Shown here piece by piece: positions 35,350 through 42,968 of a DNA stretch of 42,968 nt. The notes beneath the pieces were generated by a model, which worked only from the letters and a program-made list of their open reading frames with translations, searched no databases and was not told the DNA's origin. Every line of letters begins with the position of its first letter. The first letter of the stretch is position 1. Origin of the DNA: an uncultured Fidelibacterota bacterium (GTDB taxonomy: Bacteria; Fidelibacterota; Marinisomatia; Marinisomatales; UBA1611); assembly GCA_902562835.1 (NCBI GenBank), contig CACEUX010000014.1:1-42968 (forward strand), read 5' to 3'. A program made the position numbers and the translations under genes.

Positions 35350-36192
35350 CTAAGCTTTTTCTTTATTATTATAGCGATACTGGGAAGGGACAAAGGTCAT
35401 TAGTTTTTCTCTTATTAAGATCGGGTGCTCACGTGAATGGATGCTGATTATTCCTTCAACAACAATATTTTTAAGCATCATCTCATTTTCTGAGCGTCGT
35501 TTTAGTTTCCCCCCAATGGGTAGAAAAATCATATTCGCCATAAATACACCATAGAACGTGGTGATTAATGCTAACCCCATCCCTCTTAAGAGCTCAGAGA
35601 ATCTTTCCGCTACACTATAGTCCGCGCCTAAATCTAAATCACCTCCGCCAGAAGTAAAATTCATCATCATAATAATCAAACCCAACACTGTCCCCAGCAT
35701 GCCAAAAGCAGGTGCGTAAGAGGCCATATATAAGAACAATTCTTGACCTGCAATATGACGGCTTTGAATGTTGTTCATTTCTAGGTTAAGAAATGTACGT
35801 AAGCGTTTTGTATCCCTTTCATTAATTGCAAGCTCAATACCATTTTTGAAAAACCCGTCCTCCATTCTGGAAAGATCAGCTTCTAGCGCTAGTAAACCAT
35901 CTTTTCTTGCCTTTGTCGCTTTTATAACCACCTCTTCGATAATTCCAGTATAATTATAATCTTCAGAACTAAAAACATTCTTTAAAATATTAAAAATATT
36001 GGTCACTGCTTTTAATGGCAGGTTTACCATTGTAGCTGCAAAGGTACCACCTAAAACAATTAAAATAGAATTAAAATTCCAGAACCAAGCAATTTTCCCC
36101 CCTGCTGATACGATACCTAATAAAATTATGCTGATCCCGGCAAGCAAACCGATTAGAGTCCCTAAATCTGTTGTACCTGAATTTTTATTCAT
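35350..36192 (-). CDS. motA: MotA-like stator channel protein
   Basis: A 280-aa membrane protein of the MotA/TolQ/ExbB family, four transmembrane helices in the order expected of MotA. The first is GTLIGLLAGISIILLGIVSAG, and NFNSILIVLGGTFAATMVNLP contains the family's second helix. The conserved TM3 region is SYAPAFGMLGTVLGLIIMMM (P161), and TM4 is GLALITTFYGVFMANMIFLPI. The cytoplasmic loop is charged (KARKDGLLALEADLSRMEDGF) and carries the residues that in flagellar MotA contact FliG. It starts at ATG 36192, 27 bases after the rhomboid gene. The channel would use the proton or sodium gradient together with the MotB-like protein. Confidence 0.92.
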   Translation of the reverse strand: MNKNSGTTDLGTLIGLLAGISIILLGIVSAGGKIAWFWNFNSILIVLGGTFAATMVNLPLKAVTNIFNILKNVFSSEDYNYTGIIEEVVIKATKARKDGLLALEADLSRMEDGFFKNGIELAINERDTKRLRTFLNLEMNNIQSRHIAGQELFLYMASYAPAFGMLGTVLGLIIMMMNFTSGGGDLDLGADYSVAERFSELLRGMGLALITTFYGVFMANMIFLPIGGKLKRRSENEMMLKNIVVEGIISIHSREHPILIREKLMTFVPSQYRYNNKEKA

Positions 36193-36219
36193 TAATAATC
36201 ACCAAAAAATTCAATACTA

Positions 36220-37047
36220 TTAGTCCTTTTTTTTGTGTCGAGATAAGGAACGACTACCCTTATATAAACTATCTTGTTCTTTCTTGGATAAACTATCAAA
36301 CCCTTCTCTATTAATTTTATCCAGAATAATATCTATGTCCTTTTCAATTTTCTGCCTATAGGTTGCTTTTTTTTCTTCTTGAACCACTCTATACTCCAAA
36401 GTTCTTTTTCTTATGGAAAACCATAATGAACTCCATTCTACAGGTCTCTTTAACATTAAATATCCAATTAACATGCCAGAAAGGTGTGTAATGTGACTTA
36501 CTTGAGATATATTATTGAATGATGACATAAAAGCAATCATGCCAATCCCAATTACAAACCAAATCGATTTAATAGGAATAATTCCATATAAATATATCTG
36601 TCGATTTGGATAAGTAAGTCCATAAGCTAAGAGGACTCCATAAACCGCACCACTTGCACCAACAATAGGGGTTATAGATTGGAGACTAAAAAGCATTGTC
36701 AAAAGGCCTGATCCTACACCGGTAACAAAATAAAATTTAAGGAAATGGCTCTTCCCCCATAGCCTTTCTAACTCACTCCCAAACATCCACAATACAAACA
36801 TATTAATCAATACGTGCCAAATGCCGCCATGGAAAAAGAGGTATGTAAATGGCTGCCAGATCATTAATTCTGACCAAACCATCCTAGGAACCAATCCAAA
36901 CAGGGGGAAGAAAAGGCCTTCTGCATTTGATAGGGTTTGTAAAACAAAAATCCCAAAATTAACAGATACTAATACTTTTATAGCATTGGTGAATAAGGTC
37001 GGTTTATATGAGAACTCGCCGGGATTTGATTGAAATTGATATTTCAT
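36220..37047 (-). CDS. rhomboid-family intramembrane serine protease
   Basis: A 275-aa protease with six or seven transmembrane helices that cleaves membrane-anchored substrates. The catalytic serine is S132 in VGASGAVYG (the GxSG motif) and the histidine H188 in HLSGMLIGYL. The oxyanion pair in FFHGGIWHVLINMFVLWMFGSELE (H78, N82) is present, as is WR-like loop 1 with the GLWG counterpart LERLWGKSHF. A charged cytoplasmic tail (about 205-275) with KKATYRQKIEKDID and a Ser/Lys-rich end follows. The domain order matches GlpG/YqgP-type bacterial rhomboids. ATG 37047 has no strong alternative. It shares the minus-strand run with recO (70 bases upstream). Confidence 0.93.
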   Translation of the reverse strand: MKYQFQSNPGEFSYKPTLFTNAIKVLVSVNFGIFVLQTLSNAEGLFFPLFGLVPRMVWSELMIWQPFTYLFFHGGIWHVLINMFVLWMFGSELERLWGKSHFLKFYFVTGVGSGLLTMLFSLQSITPIVGASGAVYGVLLAYGLTYPNRQIYLYGIIPIKSIWFVIGIGMIAFMSSFNNISQVSHITHLSGMLIGYLMLKRPVEWSSLWFSIRKRTLEYRVVQEEKKATYRQKIEKDIDIILDKINREGFDSLSKKEQDSLYKGSRSLSRHKKKD

Positions 37048-37116
37048 TTTTCAGTTAAATATACACAATTCAACTTAGTGGTAATAGCTTAAGGGGTTTA
37101 TCAAAATTAAACATAT

Positions 37117-37806
37117 TTATTCTGAAAGAATCTTTTTGATTACAGAAATTGATTTAACCTTTTGTAGGCCATCAAAATGATAACAGAGCAATAGCCAGAG
37201 GTATTCACTAATTATCATTCTATCCTTTTTTGTTATTGATTCACTAGGCAAATGGTGAATATCCTCAGCAAGTAAACTCGCTAAAATAGGAATACTATTC
37301 GGGCCCTCATTTAAGTTTGGCAGCACAAGTCCTGGCAATTTATTAGTTTCTAAATCGGGCTTAAATCCTAGATGGGTTAAAAGAGCACATTCATAAAACC
37401 AAAATAATAAATTAGGGTCTGATTCTTTGTTATTATATGCTTTCAACACATCACTTAATATGGAAAACAAACTAGGGTGGGGATCTTCATCGGTTATTGT
37501 TTTTTCAGTCAATTCAATAATTGCCATAGAAAGCGTAAGACTACGTAAATCATTTAATATTTTTGACCAGTATTCTATAAAATTAACTTTAGATAAAATT
37601 TGAAGCTCCCGTTGTGGTTTATAATTATAAATCAAATTGATGTAGCTTAAAGGTTGAAAATGAGCTGCTCGATTTGACTTTTTACTTCTTGCTCCTTTTA
37701 TAATTAGACTGATTTTCCCTTGCTCCTTTGAAAAACACCTCGAGATTAATGAGGTGTCACCATACGGGAATGATTTTAGAACAATAGCAGGAGTATGAAT
37801 TATCAA
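37117..37806 (-). CDS. recO: DNA repair protein RecO
   Basis: A 229-aa recombination mediator that helps load RecA on SSB-coated DNA. The N-terminal OB fold is clear: TPAIVLKSFPYGDTSLISRCFSKE followed by GKISLIIKGARSKKS and LQPLS-like FQPLSYINLIYNYK. The C-terminal helical part is present, including NLLFWFYECALLTHLGFKPDL. The four-cysteine zinc site of some RecO proteins is absent. The start is TTG 37806, where the family N-terminus (IIHTPAIVL) begins; no ATG is available. The gene begins 11 bases after the proS stop. Confidence 0.88.
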   Translation of the reverse strand: MIIHTPAIVLKSFPYGDTSLISRCFSKEQGKISLIIKGARSKKSNRAAHFQPLSYINLIYNYKPQRELQILSKVNFIEYWSKILNDLRSLTLSMAIIELTEKTITDEDPHPSLFSILSDVLKAYNNKESDPNLLFWFYECALLTHLGFKPDLETNKLPGLVLPNLNEGPNSIPILASLLAEDIHHLPSESITKKDRMIISEYLWLLLCYHFDGLQKVKSISVIKKILSE

Positions 37807-37817
37807 AGTTTTATGAC

Positions 37818-39284
37818 TTAATAGGCTTTTGCAAAAATCACTTCATGCTTTGCAGGTTCACCCGTAAGAATACAGGTCAATCCTTCTTGATGTTCATCAA
37901 AAGGAATACAACGGATGGTTGCTGCCGTTTGTTCTTTGATTTTTGCCTCAGTAGCTTGTTCTCCGTCCCAGCCACAGCGAACAAATCCACCATCTTTTAT
38001 TATTTTCTGAAATGATTTATAATCGGTGACTGAGTGTGTATTATCATTTCGAAAATTTTGGGCTTGCTCGAATAGTCCTGATTGGATGTCGTTCATTAAT
38101 TTTATGATATTTTCTTTAAAGTCCTTTTTTTCAATAAATAATTTTTCACCAGTATCGCGTCTTGCTAAAACAACCTGATTCTCGACTATATCGCGAGGTC
38201 CAATTTCCATTCGCACCGGCACCCCTTTCATTTCCCACTCGTTAAATTTAAACCCTGGAGAATTACTACTCCAGTCTTGGTAAACCCTGATTCCGATATT
38301 TTTTAACTGAGCAATTAATGGCTCCAAATATTTTTTAATTTCTTGTCGCTGAGCATCATTTTTTACTATGGGGATTATTACTAGTTGAACAGGTGCAATT
38401 TTTGGTGGCAACCTAAGGCCTTTTGCATCTCCATGAGTTAATATCACTGCACCAATCAATCGAGTGCTTACACCCCAGCTTGTAGCCCAAACATATTCTT
38501 CTTTATTTTCTTGAGTCTGAAATGTTACATCAAATGCTTTTGCAAAATTTTGTCCTAGATTATGTGATGTGCCAGCTTGCAAGGCTCTTTTATCCCCCAT
38601 CATCGCTTCAATGCAATAAGTGGTATCAGCCCCTGCAAATTTTTCTGATTCAGTTTTAATACCAGTATATACAGGAATCGCTAAATAATCCTCTGCTAAC
38701 TGGCGATAGAGTTCCAAAATGTCTAATGTCTCTTTTTCTGCTTCCTCTGCTGTTTCATGTGCAGTATGCCCTTCTTGCCAGAGGAATTCACTTGTTCGAA
38801 GAAACAGCCGGGTTCGCATCTCCCATCGTACAACATTTGCCCATTGGTTTATAAGAATGGGTAAATCTCTATAAGACTGAATCCATTTTTTATACATTGC
38901 CCATATGATGGTTTCAGATGTGGGTCGTACAATTATTTCTTCTTCAAGTTTTGAATCAGGGTCTACTACAACCCCCTTTTCAGAGTCGGCTTTTAAACGC
39001 GTATGGGTTACTATTGCACATTCTTTAGCGAACCCTTCAACATGCTCTGCTTCTTTTGCTAAAAAGGATTTGGGAATAAATAGAGGAAAGTATGCATTTA
39101 CATGACCGGTGTTCTTAATCATACCATCAAAAATTTCTTTTATATGCTCCCATAGCTGAAACCCATATGGCTTAATAACCATGGTCCCTTTTACAGGTCC
39201 ATAATCAGCAAGCCCAGCTCTATTTACAACTTGGGTATACCAACCAGAAAAGTCTTTATTTAAATCAGGTAGTCCTTTACTCAT
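37818..39284 (-). CDS. proS: prolyl-tRNA synthetase, archaeal/eukaryote type
   Basis: A 488-aa class II synthetase that charges tRNA-Pro. The short form without the bacterial editing insert, with the eukaryote/archaea-like C-terminal extension, is evident: the C-terminus has cysteines in FVRCGWDG, TIRCIPF and GLTCILTG and ends in Tyr (EVIFAKAY), which enters the active site in this type. Class II motifs appear in RPTSETIIWAMYKKW and RTSEFLWQEGHTAH, with the anticodon-binding domain after LPPKIAPVQLVIIPI. I start at ATG 39284 (MSKGLPDLNKDFSGWY), where the family begins and AGGA lies 9-10 bases upstream; an upstream frame reaches 39419 but is atypical. It lies divergent to the SpoU gene. Confidence 0.95.
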   Translation of the reverse strand: MSKGLPDLNKDFSGWYTQVVNRAGLADYGPVKGTMVIKPYGFQLWEHIKEIFDGMIKNTGHVNAYFPLFIPKSFLAKEAEHVEGFAKECAIVTHTRLKADSEKGVVVDPDSKLEEEIIVRPTSETIIWAMYKKWIQSYRDLPILINQWANVVRWEMRTRLFLRTSEFLWQEGHTAHETAEEAEKETLDILELYRQLAEDYLAIPVYTGIKTESEKFAGADTTYCIEAMMGDKRALQAGTSHNLGQNFAKAFDVTFQTQENKEEYVWATSWGVSTRLIGAVILTHGDAKGLRLPPKIAPVQLVIIPIVKNDAQRQEIKKYLEPLIAQLKNIGIRVYQDWSSNSPGFKFNEWEMKGVPVRMEIGPRDIVENQVVLARRDTGEKLFIEKKDFKENIIKLMNDIQSGLFEQAQNFRNDNTHSVTDYKSFQKIIKDGGFVRCGWDGEQATEAKIKEQTAATIRCIPFDEHQEGLTCILTGEPAKHEVIFAKAY

Positions 39285-39427
39285 AGAAAAATATCCTTGA
39301 AGATCAGGGTGAAAATTACCGGAGCCCAATGTGCGTACCAAGGCAGATTTAATGATAAATCTATACTTTGAATCTAAAATTCCTATGTACAGATTATAAG
39401 GTTTTAGATCAACCTTCATGGAACAAA

Positions 39428-40171
39428 ATGAATAAGAATCAACTTAAACAGGTAAAATCACTAAGGTACGCAAAATACCGAAAACTCTATGGGAAATTCT
39501 TTATTGAAGGTTCGAGGCTTGTTAAAGGAGCCTTAGACTGGGGATCAACTGTGGAAGGTATTTATTGCACCGAGGCATTCTATAAGGATAAGTATGAATC
39601 AGCTATATTTAATGATATTAGAAAAGATAAGATTAAAATTGTAACTGAAAGAGTGTTTAAAAATATATGCTCTACACAATCCCCATCCGGCATTGCTGCC
39701 ATATGCACAATACCCAAATATAATTCAATTAATCTTGAAGAGAGACAATGGATATATCTTGATCAGATAAGTGACCCAGGGAATTTAGGTACCCTTTTGC
39801 GATCGGCTTCTTGGTTTGGATTAAAAAATATAGCTTTATCACCCAGCTCTGTGGACCCTTATAATCCTAAAGTTGTTCGTGCTGCTATGGGTGCACATTT
39901 CGGTATAAACCTGTATGTAGATGTCAACTTAAACATATTTTATAAATCACATACTATCATTGCGGCAAGTCAAAAAGGTACTGATATAACTGATTTTAAT
40001 TTTCCTAAGAAATCAGTTTTTGTATTTGGCAATGAAGCACACGGGATTTCTAATAAAAGGATGAAAATAGTTCAGGAGCTCATCACAATTAAAAGGTTTG
40101 GAACGGGTGAATCGCTTAATATTGCTTCAGCTGCCTCAGTAATTATGTATATGATACGAAATAACAAATGA
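39428..40171 (+). CDS. SpoU/TrmH-family RNA 2'-O-methyltransferase
   Basis: A 247-aa methyltransferase acting on rRNA or tRNA. An N-terminal substrate-binding domain (SLRYAKYRKLYGKFFIEGSRLV) precedes the SPOUT knot. The three family motifs are visible: DQISDPGNLGTLLRSASWFG (motif 1, with catalytic-region Asn and Arg), FVFGNEAHGIS (motif 2) and GTGESLNIASAASVIMYMI (motif 3). I choose ATG 39428 over an upstream TTG at 39368, because the common family N-terminus starts at MNKNQLKQVKSL and the longer version would reach into the proS promoter region. The target nucleotide is not determinable; RlmB- or TsnR-like activity is possible. Confidence 0.93.
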   Translation: MNKNQLKQVKSLRYAKYRKLYGKFFIEGSRLVKGALDWGSTVEGIYCTEAFYKDKYESAIFNDIRKDKIKIVTERVFKNICSTQSPSGIAAICTIPKYNSINLEERQWIYLDQISDPGNLGTLLRSASWFGLKNIALSPSSVDPYNPKVVRAAMGAHFGINLYVDVNLNIFYKSHTIIAASQKGTDITDFNFPKKSVFVFGNEAHGISNKRMKIVQELITIKRFGTGESLNIASAASVIMYMIRNNK

Positions 40172-40289
40172 AATTTTATTTTTATTTGGAATCTTTTAGC
40201 TGCCGTAAATTTTAGATGCGAATAATCATTTCTTATTTTTTATTAATTATCGTAAGTCTTAAAAACAAAATATAAAGAAGCTGACTCCT

Positions 40290-41087
40290 ATGAACAGCCC
40301 GTTCAGTATACAAGCCGCGTTTGGCATTGTGGCTCTTTCAATTCTATCAGCATTTATTGCTGGTGGACTAGTCCTGGCTATTGGTCTATCTAATCCTGAT
40401 TCTTCTCAAAAGTTCTACACTTTCCTTTCTTTTATTATTGGACAGAGCTTCATGGTTATTCCATTGTTTTGGTTCCTTAAATCAAGGCAACAGCCCATAT
40501 TTAAACGACTAAGGCTAAATCCAATTTCTAATCAGACTCTAGTTTACACTATAATGCTGTCACTGGGAATCATTGTTTTATCCGATGAATTAGATAGAAT
40601 GATACAGTCATTTTTCCCAGCACCAGAGTATATTGTAGACCTTAATGGTCTTTTACGACCTGATACTCTCCTTGGTTTGATTTTATTATTTATAGCAGTC
40701 GCTATTATTGCTCCTATTGGGGAAGAACTTCTTTTTAGAGGGTTTTTCCAACAGGTACTAGAAAAACATTGGAATGATGTAACCCGGGCTATTCTTATTA
40801 CATCTCTTCTTTTTTCCATGATCCACATGAACCCTTATTGGTTTGCACAGATATATATTTTAGGAGTACTACTAGGTTTTATTACCTGGAAAAGCAAATC
40901 TGTTATTCCAGCACTTGTCTTGCATGGGATGAACAATGCTATGGCTATGCTTTTTGCATTTCTAGACCTTGAAAAAAATAATTTTTATATATGGGAGGGT
41001 CACGTTGCACCCTGGCTCATTCTTTTTGCAATATTTTCATCTTATTATGGTTTTAAAGGTATAAATCAAGCAGAAGCCAAATTATGA
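40290..41087 (+). CDS. CPBP-family intramembrane metalloprotease
   Basis: A 265-aa membrane protein with about eight transmembrane helices, of the CAAX prenyl protease/bacteriocin-processing (ABI) family. The catalytic motifs are complete: E145, E146 and R150 in IGEELLFRGFF, F175-x-x-x-H179 in LFSMIHMNP, and H212 with N216 in LHGMNNAMAM. In bacteria, members act in protein secretion, bacteriocin immunity or membrane stress; the substrate here is unknown. It begins at ATG 40290 after about 120 bases of AT-rich, gene-free DNA behind the SpoU gene, which should include its promoter. The stop overlaps the next gene (ATGA at 41084-41087), so it is likely co-transcribed with mgtE. Confidence 0.93.
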   Translation: MNSPFSIQAAFGIVALSILSAFIAGGLVLAIGLSNPDSSQKFYTFLSFIIGQSFMVIPLFWFLKSRQQPIFKRLRLNPISNQTLVYTIMLSLGIIVLSDELDRMIQSFFPAPEYIVDLNGLLRPDTLLGLILLFIAVAIIAPIGEELLFRGFFQQVLEKHWNDVTRAILITSLLFSMIHMNPYWFAQIYILGVLLGFITWKSKSVIPALVLHGMNNAMAMLFAFLDLEKNNFYIWEGHVAPWLILFAIFSSYYGFKGINQAEAKL

Positions 41088-42454
41088 GAAAAGAATTATT
41101 CAAACATGAGGTTACTATACTTAAAGACACATTTGGGCGTTTATTACGCCGCCGTGCAAAAACAAACCTAATAAAACTAATTAAAAAGACCCATCCAGCT
41201 GACCTGGCGATAGTATTTAGATATTTTAATGATAGTGAACAAACCCAGATTTTTGGACTAATGCAGAGCAATGATCATACCATAGAGTTTTTAGTTGAGC
41301 TAGACGACACGCTCATTCAGAAAATATTAAACATAAAAAGTGCAAAGAGGGTTGCAAACCTGATTCAAAATGCTTCCACAAATGATCAAAGTTATATTCT
41401 GGGCTTTTTACAAGAAGAGCAGGCTCAATCTGTAATTGATCTATTGAACAAGGACGAACAAGAAGAGATTGAGGAAATCATGGGTTATCCTGAAGATTCA
41501 GCAGGATCTATGATGGCTACCGAAGTATTTACCCTTTATCAAAATACTACTTGTGGCGATGCCTTAAAAACACTTCAGGATCAGCGAGATGCAGAAATGG
41601 TATTCTACCTTTATGTGACAGATGAAGATGGATCATTAGTTGGGGTCGCATCTCTACGCGCATTAGCGACTACACAGGCAGACATACAATTAAAAGACAT
41701 TATGGAAAAACGAGTGCACTCTGTAAGACCTGAAACAGATCAAGAAGATGTTGCTCAAATTGTTGCTCAATATAATTATCTAGCTGTTCCAGTGATCGAC
41801 AGTGATAACCGTTTGTTGGGCATAGTTACTGTCGATGATGTTGTTGATGTAATCAGAGAAGAAGCAACTGAGGATTTCTTGCAGATGGCAGGAGCAGGAA
41901 AAGACCGTGAAATTCTTCTGAAATCAAGTTGGGAGAATGCTAAAGTTCGCTTGCCTTGGCTTTTTGCAAGCTGGATAGGTGGTATTGTTGCAGCATATAT
42001 TATTGGGAAGTATGAACATATGCTCGAGAGCGTTATAGCTCTTGCTGCTTTTATACCAGTTATAATTGGTATGGGTGGAAATATTGGCACACAATCATCA
42101 ACAATTGTAGTTAGGGGAATGGCTACTGGCAGAATTGAAATTGGTAATGAGATCCAGGTTCTTTTAAAAGAGCTAAAAGTTGGATTAATGCTTGGGTCCT
42201 TATATGGAATAATGCTTGGAATTTTTGCAAATTTTAGATTTATAAGTACGGACCCAATGCTAGGGCTAGTGGTTGGACTAAGCATTTGTTCTTCGATGCT
42301 TTTGGCTGCTGGAGTTGGAACATTTACGCCCCTCATTTTAAGGAAATTAGATATAGACCCCGCGGTTGCTACCGGCCCATTTGTAACCACAAGCGTTGAT
42401 ATATTAGGAGTGTTATTATACTTTATGATAGCCGGATTATTATTAACAATATAA
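41084..42454 (+). CDS. mgtE: magnesium transporter MgtE
   Basis: A 456-aa Mg2+ channel. The cytoplasmic N domain of short helices (about 1-130) carries ILNIKSAKRVANLIQ and LGFLQEEQAQSVIDLL. The family-diagnostic MGYPEDSAGSMMATEV introduces two CBS domains (about 145-265), which sense internal Mg2+ and gate the pore. The transmembrane part (about 285-456) has five helices and the conserved GMGGNIGTQSSTIVVRGMATG selectivity segment. The length equals that of characterised MgtE proteins. It starts at ATG inside the protease stop overlap, and the next gene starts 4 bases after its TAA. Confidence 0.96.
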   Translation: MRKELFKHEVTILKDTFGRLLRRRAKTNLIKLIKKTHPADLAIVFRYFNDSEQTQIFGLMQSNDHTIEFLVELDDTLIQKILNIKSAKRVANLIQNASTNDQSYILGFLQEEQAQSVIDLLNKDEQEEIEEIMGYPEDSAGSMMATEVFTLYQNTTCGDALKTLQDQRDAEMVFYLYVTDEDGSLVGVASLRALATTQADIQLKDIMEKRVHSVRPETDQEDVAQIVAQYNYLAVPVIDSDNRLLGIVTVDDVVDVIREEATEDFLQMAGAGKDREILLKSSWENAKVRLPWLFASWIGGIVAAYIIGKYEHMLESVIALAAFIPVIIGMGGNIGTQSSTIVVRGMATGRIEIGNEIQVLLKELKVGLMLGSLYGIMLGIFANFRFISTDPMLGLVVGLSICSSMLLAAGVGTFTPLILRKLDIDPAVATGPFVTTSVDILGVLLYFMIAGLLLTI

Positions 42455-42458
42455 CTCT

Positions 42459-42968
42459 ATGTCTATTTTTATTGTTGCTTGTTTAAGCTGCATGCTATGC
42501 TTCATCCTGTTCATCATCTCAGGACTTTTTAAACATAGCTTTATGCCCATAAAATCTAGCAAGGAACTTCCTAAGGTTTCGGTTGTCATCGCTGCTCGAA
42601 ATGAAGAGGTGGTTCTTCCAGGCCTGATTAAGGACCTGGTTAATCAAGAATACCCCTTAGATAAGCTTGAAGTGATAATAGTTAATGATCGCTCTACCGA
42701 TGCAACAAAAGAAATTTTAACTAAAGCAAATGAAAACTATGCATTAATCAAAACTATCACAGTAGATAAGATATCGGGATATATGACCCCTAAAAAACAT
42801 GCATTGACCCTCGGCATTGAATCTGCAGAGGGAGAAATTATAATCTTAACAGATGCAGATTGTAAAGTCAGAAAACTTTGGGTATCCAGTATGGTTTATT
42901 CTGTTATAAATCAAAATTGTATATCTATTGGTTTTTCTGAGATAAAGCTAAATAGTAATTCTCTTTTC
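42459..42968 (+). CDS. membrane-anchored glycosyltransferase family 2 (3' end outside window)
   Basis: The frame starts at ATG 42459, 4 bases after mgtE, and stays open to the window end, giving 170 residues. An N-terminal transmembrane helix (about 2-24) precedes a GT-A domain: LPKVSVVIAARNEEVVLPGL, EVIIVNDRSTDATKEI and the metal-binding DxD-like IILTDADCKVR. This plan matches processive or lipid-linked GT2 enzymes such as hyaluronan-synthase-like or ceramide glucosyltransferase-like proteins that also carry C-terminal helices, which would be outside the window. The acceptor is unknown. Co-transcription with mgtE and the CPBP protease is likely from the spacing. Confidence 0.85.
   Translation, partial: MSIFIVACLSCMLCFILFIISGLFKHSFMPIKSSKELPKVSVVIAARNEEVVLPGLIKDLVNQEYPLDKLEVIIVNDRSTDATKEILTKANENYALIKTITVDKISGYMTPKKHALTLGIESAEGEIIILTDADCKVRKLWVSSMVYSVINQNCISIGFSEIKLNSNSLF

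Noticed and set aside
39285-39419. N-terminal extension of ProRS by 45 residues
   Set aside because: The family begins at ATG 39284 with a good ribosome site; the extension has no counterpart and would take the region needed for divergent promoters.
39368-39427. N-terminal extension of the SpoU methyltransferase from TTG 39368
   Set aside because: The extra 20 residues do not resemble the family start, and ATG 39428 fits it.
41776-42390. 204-codon frame on the minus strand inside mgtE
   Set aside because: It is antisense to the conserved pore and CBS segments of MgtE, and its translation shows no domain.
1-42968. tRNA, rRNA, insertion sequences, prophage or integron features
   Set aside because: I looked in the gaps and found no cloverleaf, transposase, integrase or terminal repeats; all gaps are short and AT-rich.

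Overview
The window is a gene-dense stretch (only short intergenic gaps, none over about 225 bases) of a low-GC, AT-rich bacterial chromosome. It carries housekeeping genes, envelope biogenesis genes and outer-membrane beta-barrel proteins, so the host is a diderm (Gram-negative type) bacterium. Several traits fit the FCB superphylum, and a marine Marinimicrobia/SAR406-like lineage is my best guess: an archaeal/eukaryote-type prolyl-tRNA synthetase, a UbiA enzyme of the geranylgeranylglycerol-phosphate type, a Cas6b-like protein of the kind I associate with Bacteroidetes, and a metalloprotease/TolB-propeller/outer-membrane-barrel fusion. No rRNA, tRNA, insertion sequence, integrase, phage gene or CRISPR array was recognised. 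The lineage is inference; no marker gene was compared.

Layout. (1) 1-4718, plus strand: the end of a PQQ-type sugar dehydrogenase, a small unknown gene, then a tightly overlapping ABC exporter + beta-barrel + CsgG-like lipoprotein-type operon. (2) 4727-32817, minus strand: about 28 kb of co-oriented genes. Read in transcription order from the right these are a surface polysaccharide operon (FemAB-like transferase, flippase, three glycosyltransferases), a pair of tiny paralogous membrane proteins, a cell-wall/folate group (amidase, murI, folC), rho with a Cas6b-like gene and aspC, then the translation/replication group rpmE-prfA-prmC-ubiA-dnaE-dtd, a stand-alone B12-binding mutase subunit with a TPR protein, an Xaa-Pro peptidase, a methyltransferase, an AlkA-type glycosylase, a HAD phosphatase and the large surface protease. 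(3) 32936-34587, plus: enolase and FtsB. (4) 34606-39284, minus: MotB, MotA, rhomboid protease, RecO and ProRS. (5) 39428-42968, plus: SpoU methyltransferase, CPBP protease, MgtE and the start of a membrane glycosyltransferase.

Most genes are joined by 1-4 base overlaps (ATGA, GTGA, TTGA, TAATG), and non-ATG starts are frequent, including in essential genes (prfA, aspC, folC, eno, recO, dtd). Two places deserve most attention. The first is 26364-27000: two paralogous two-helix mini-proteins (69 and 72 aa), each with an unusually perfect Shine-Dalgarno, a potential switching hairpin between them and two terminator-like hairpins after them. The second is 20378-21469: a Cas6b-like RNA-binding/processing protein with a repeat-built basic tail, sitting between rho and aspC with no CRISPR system in sight.
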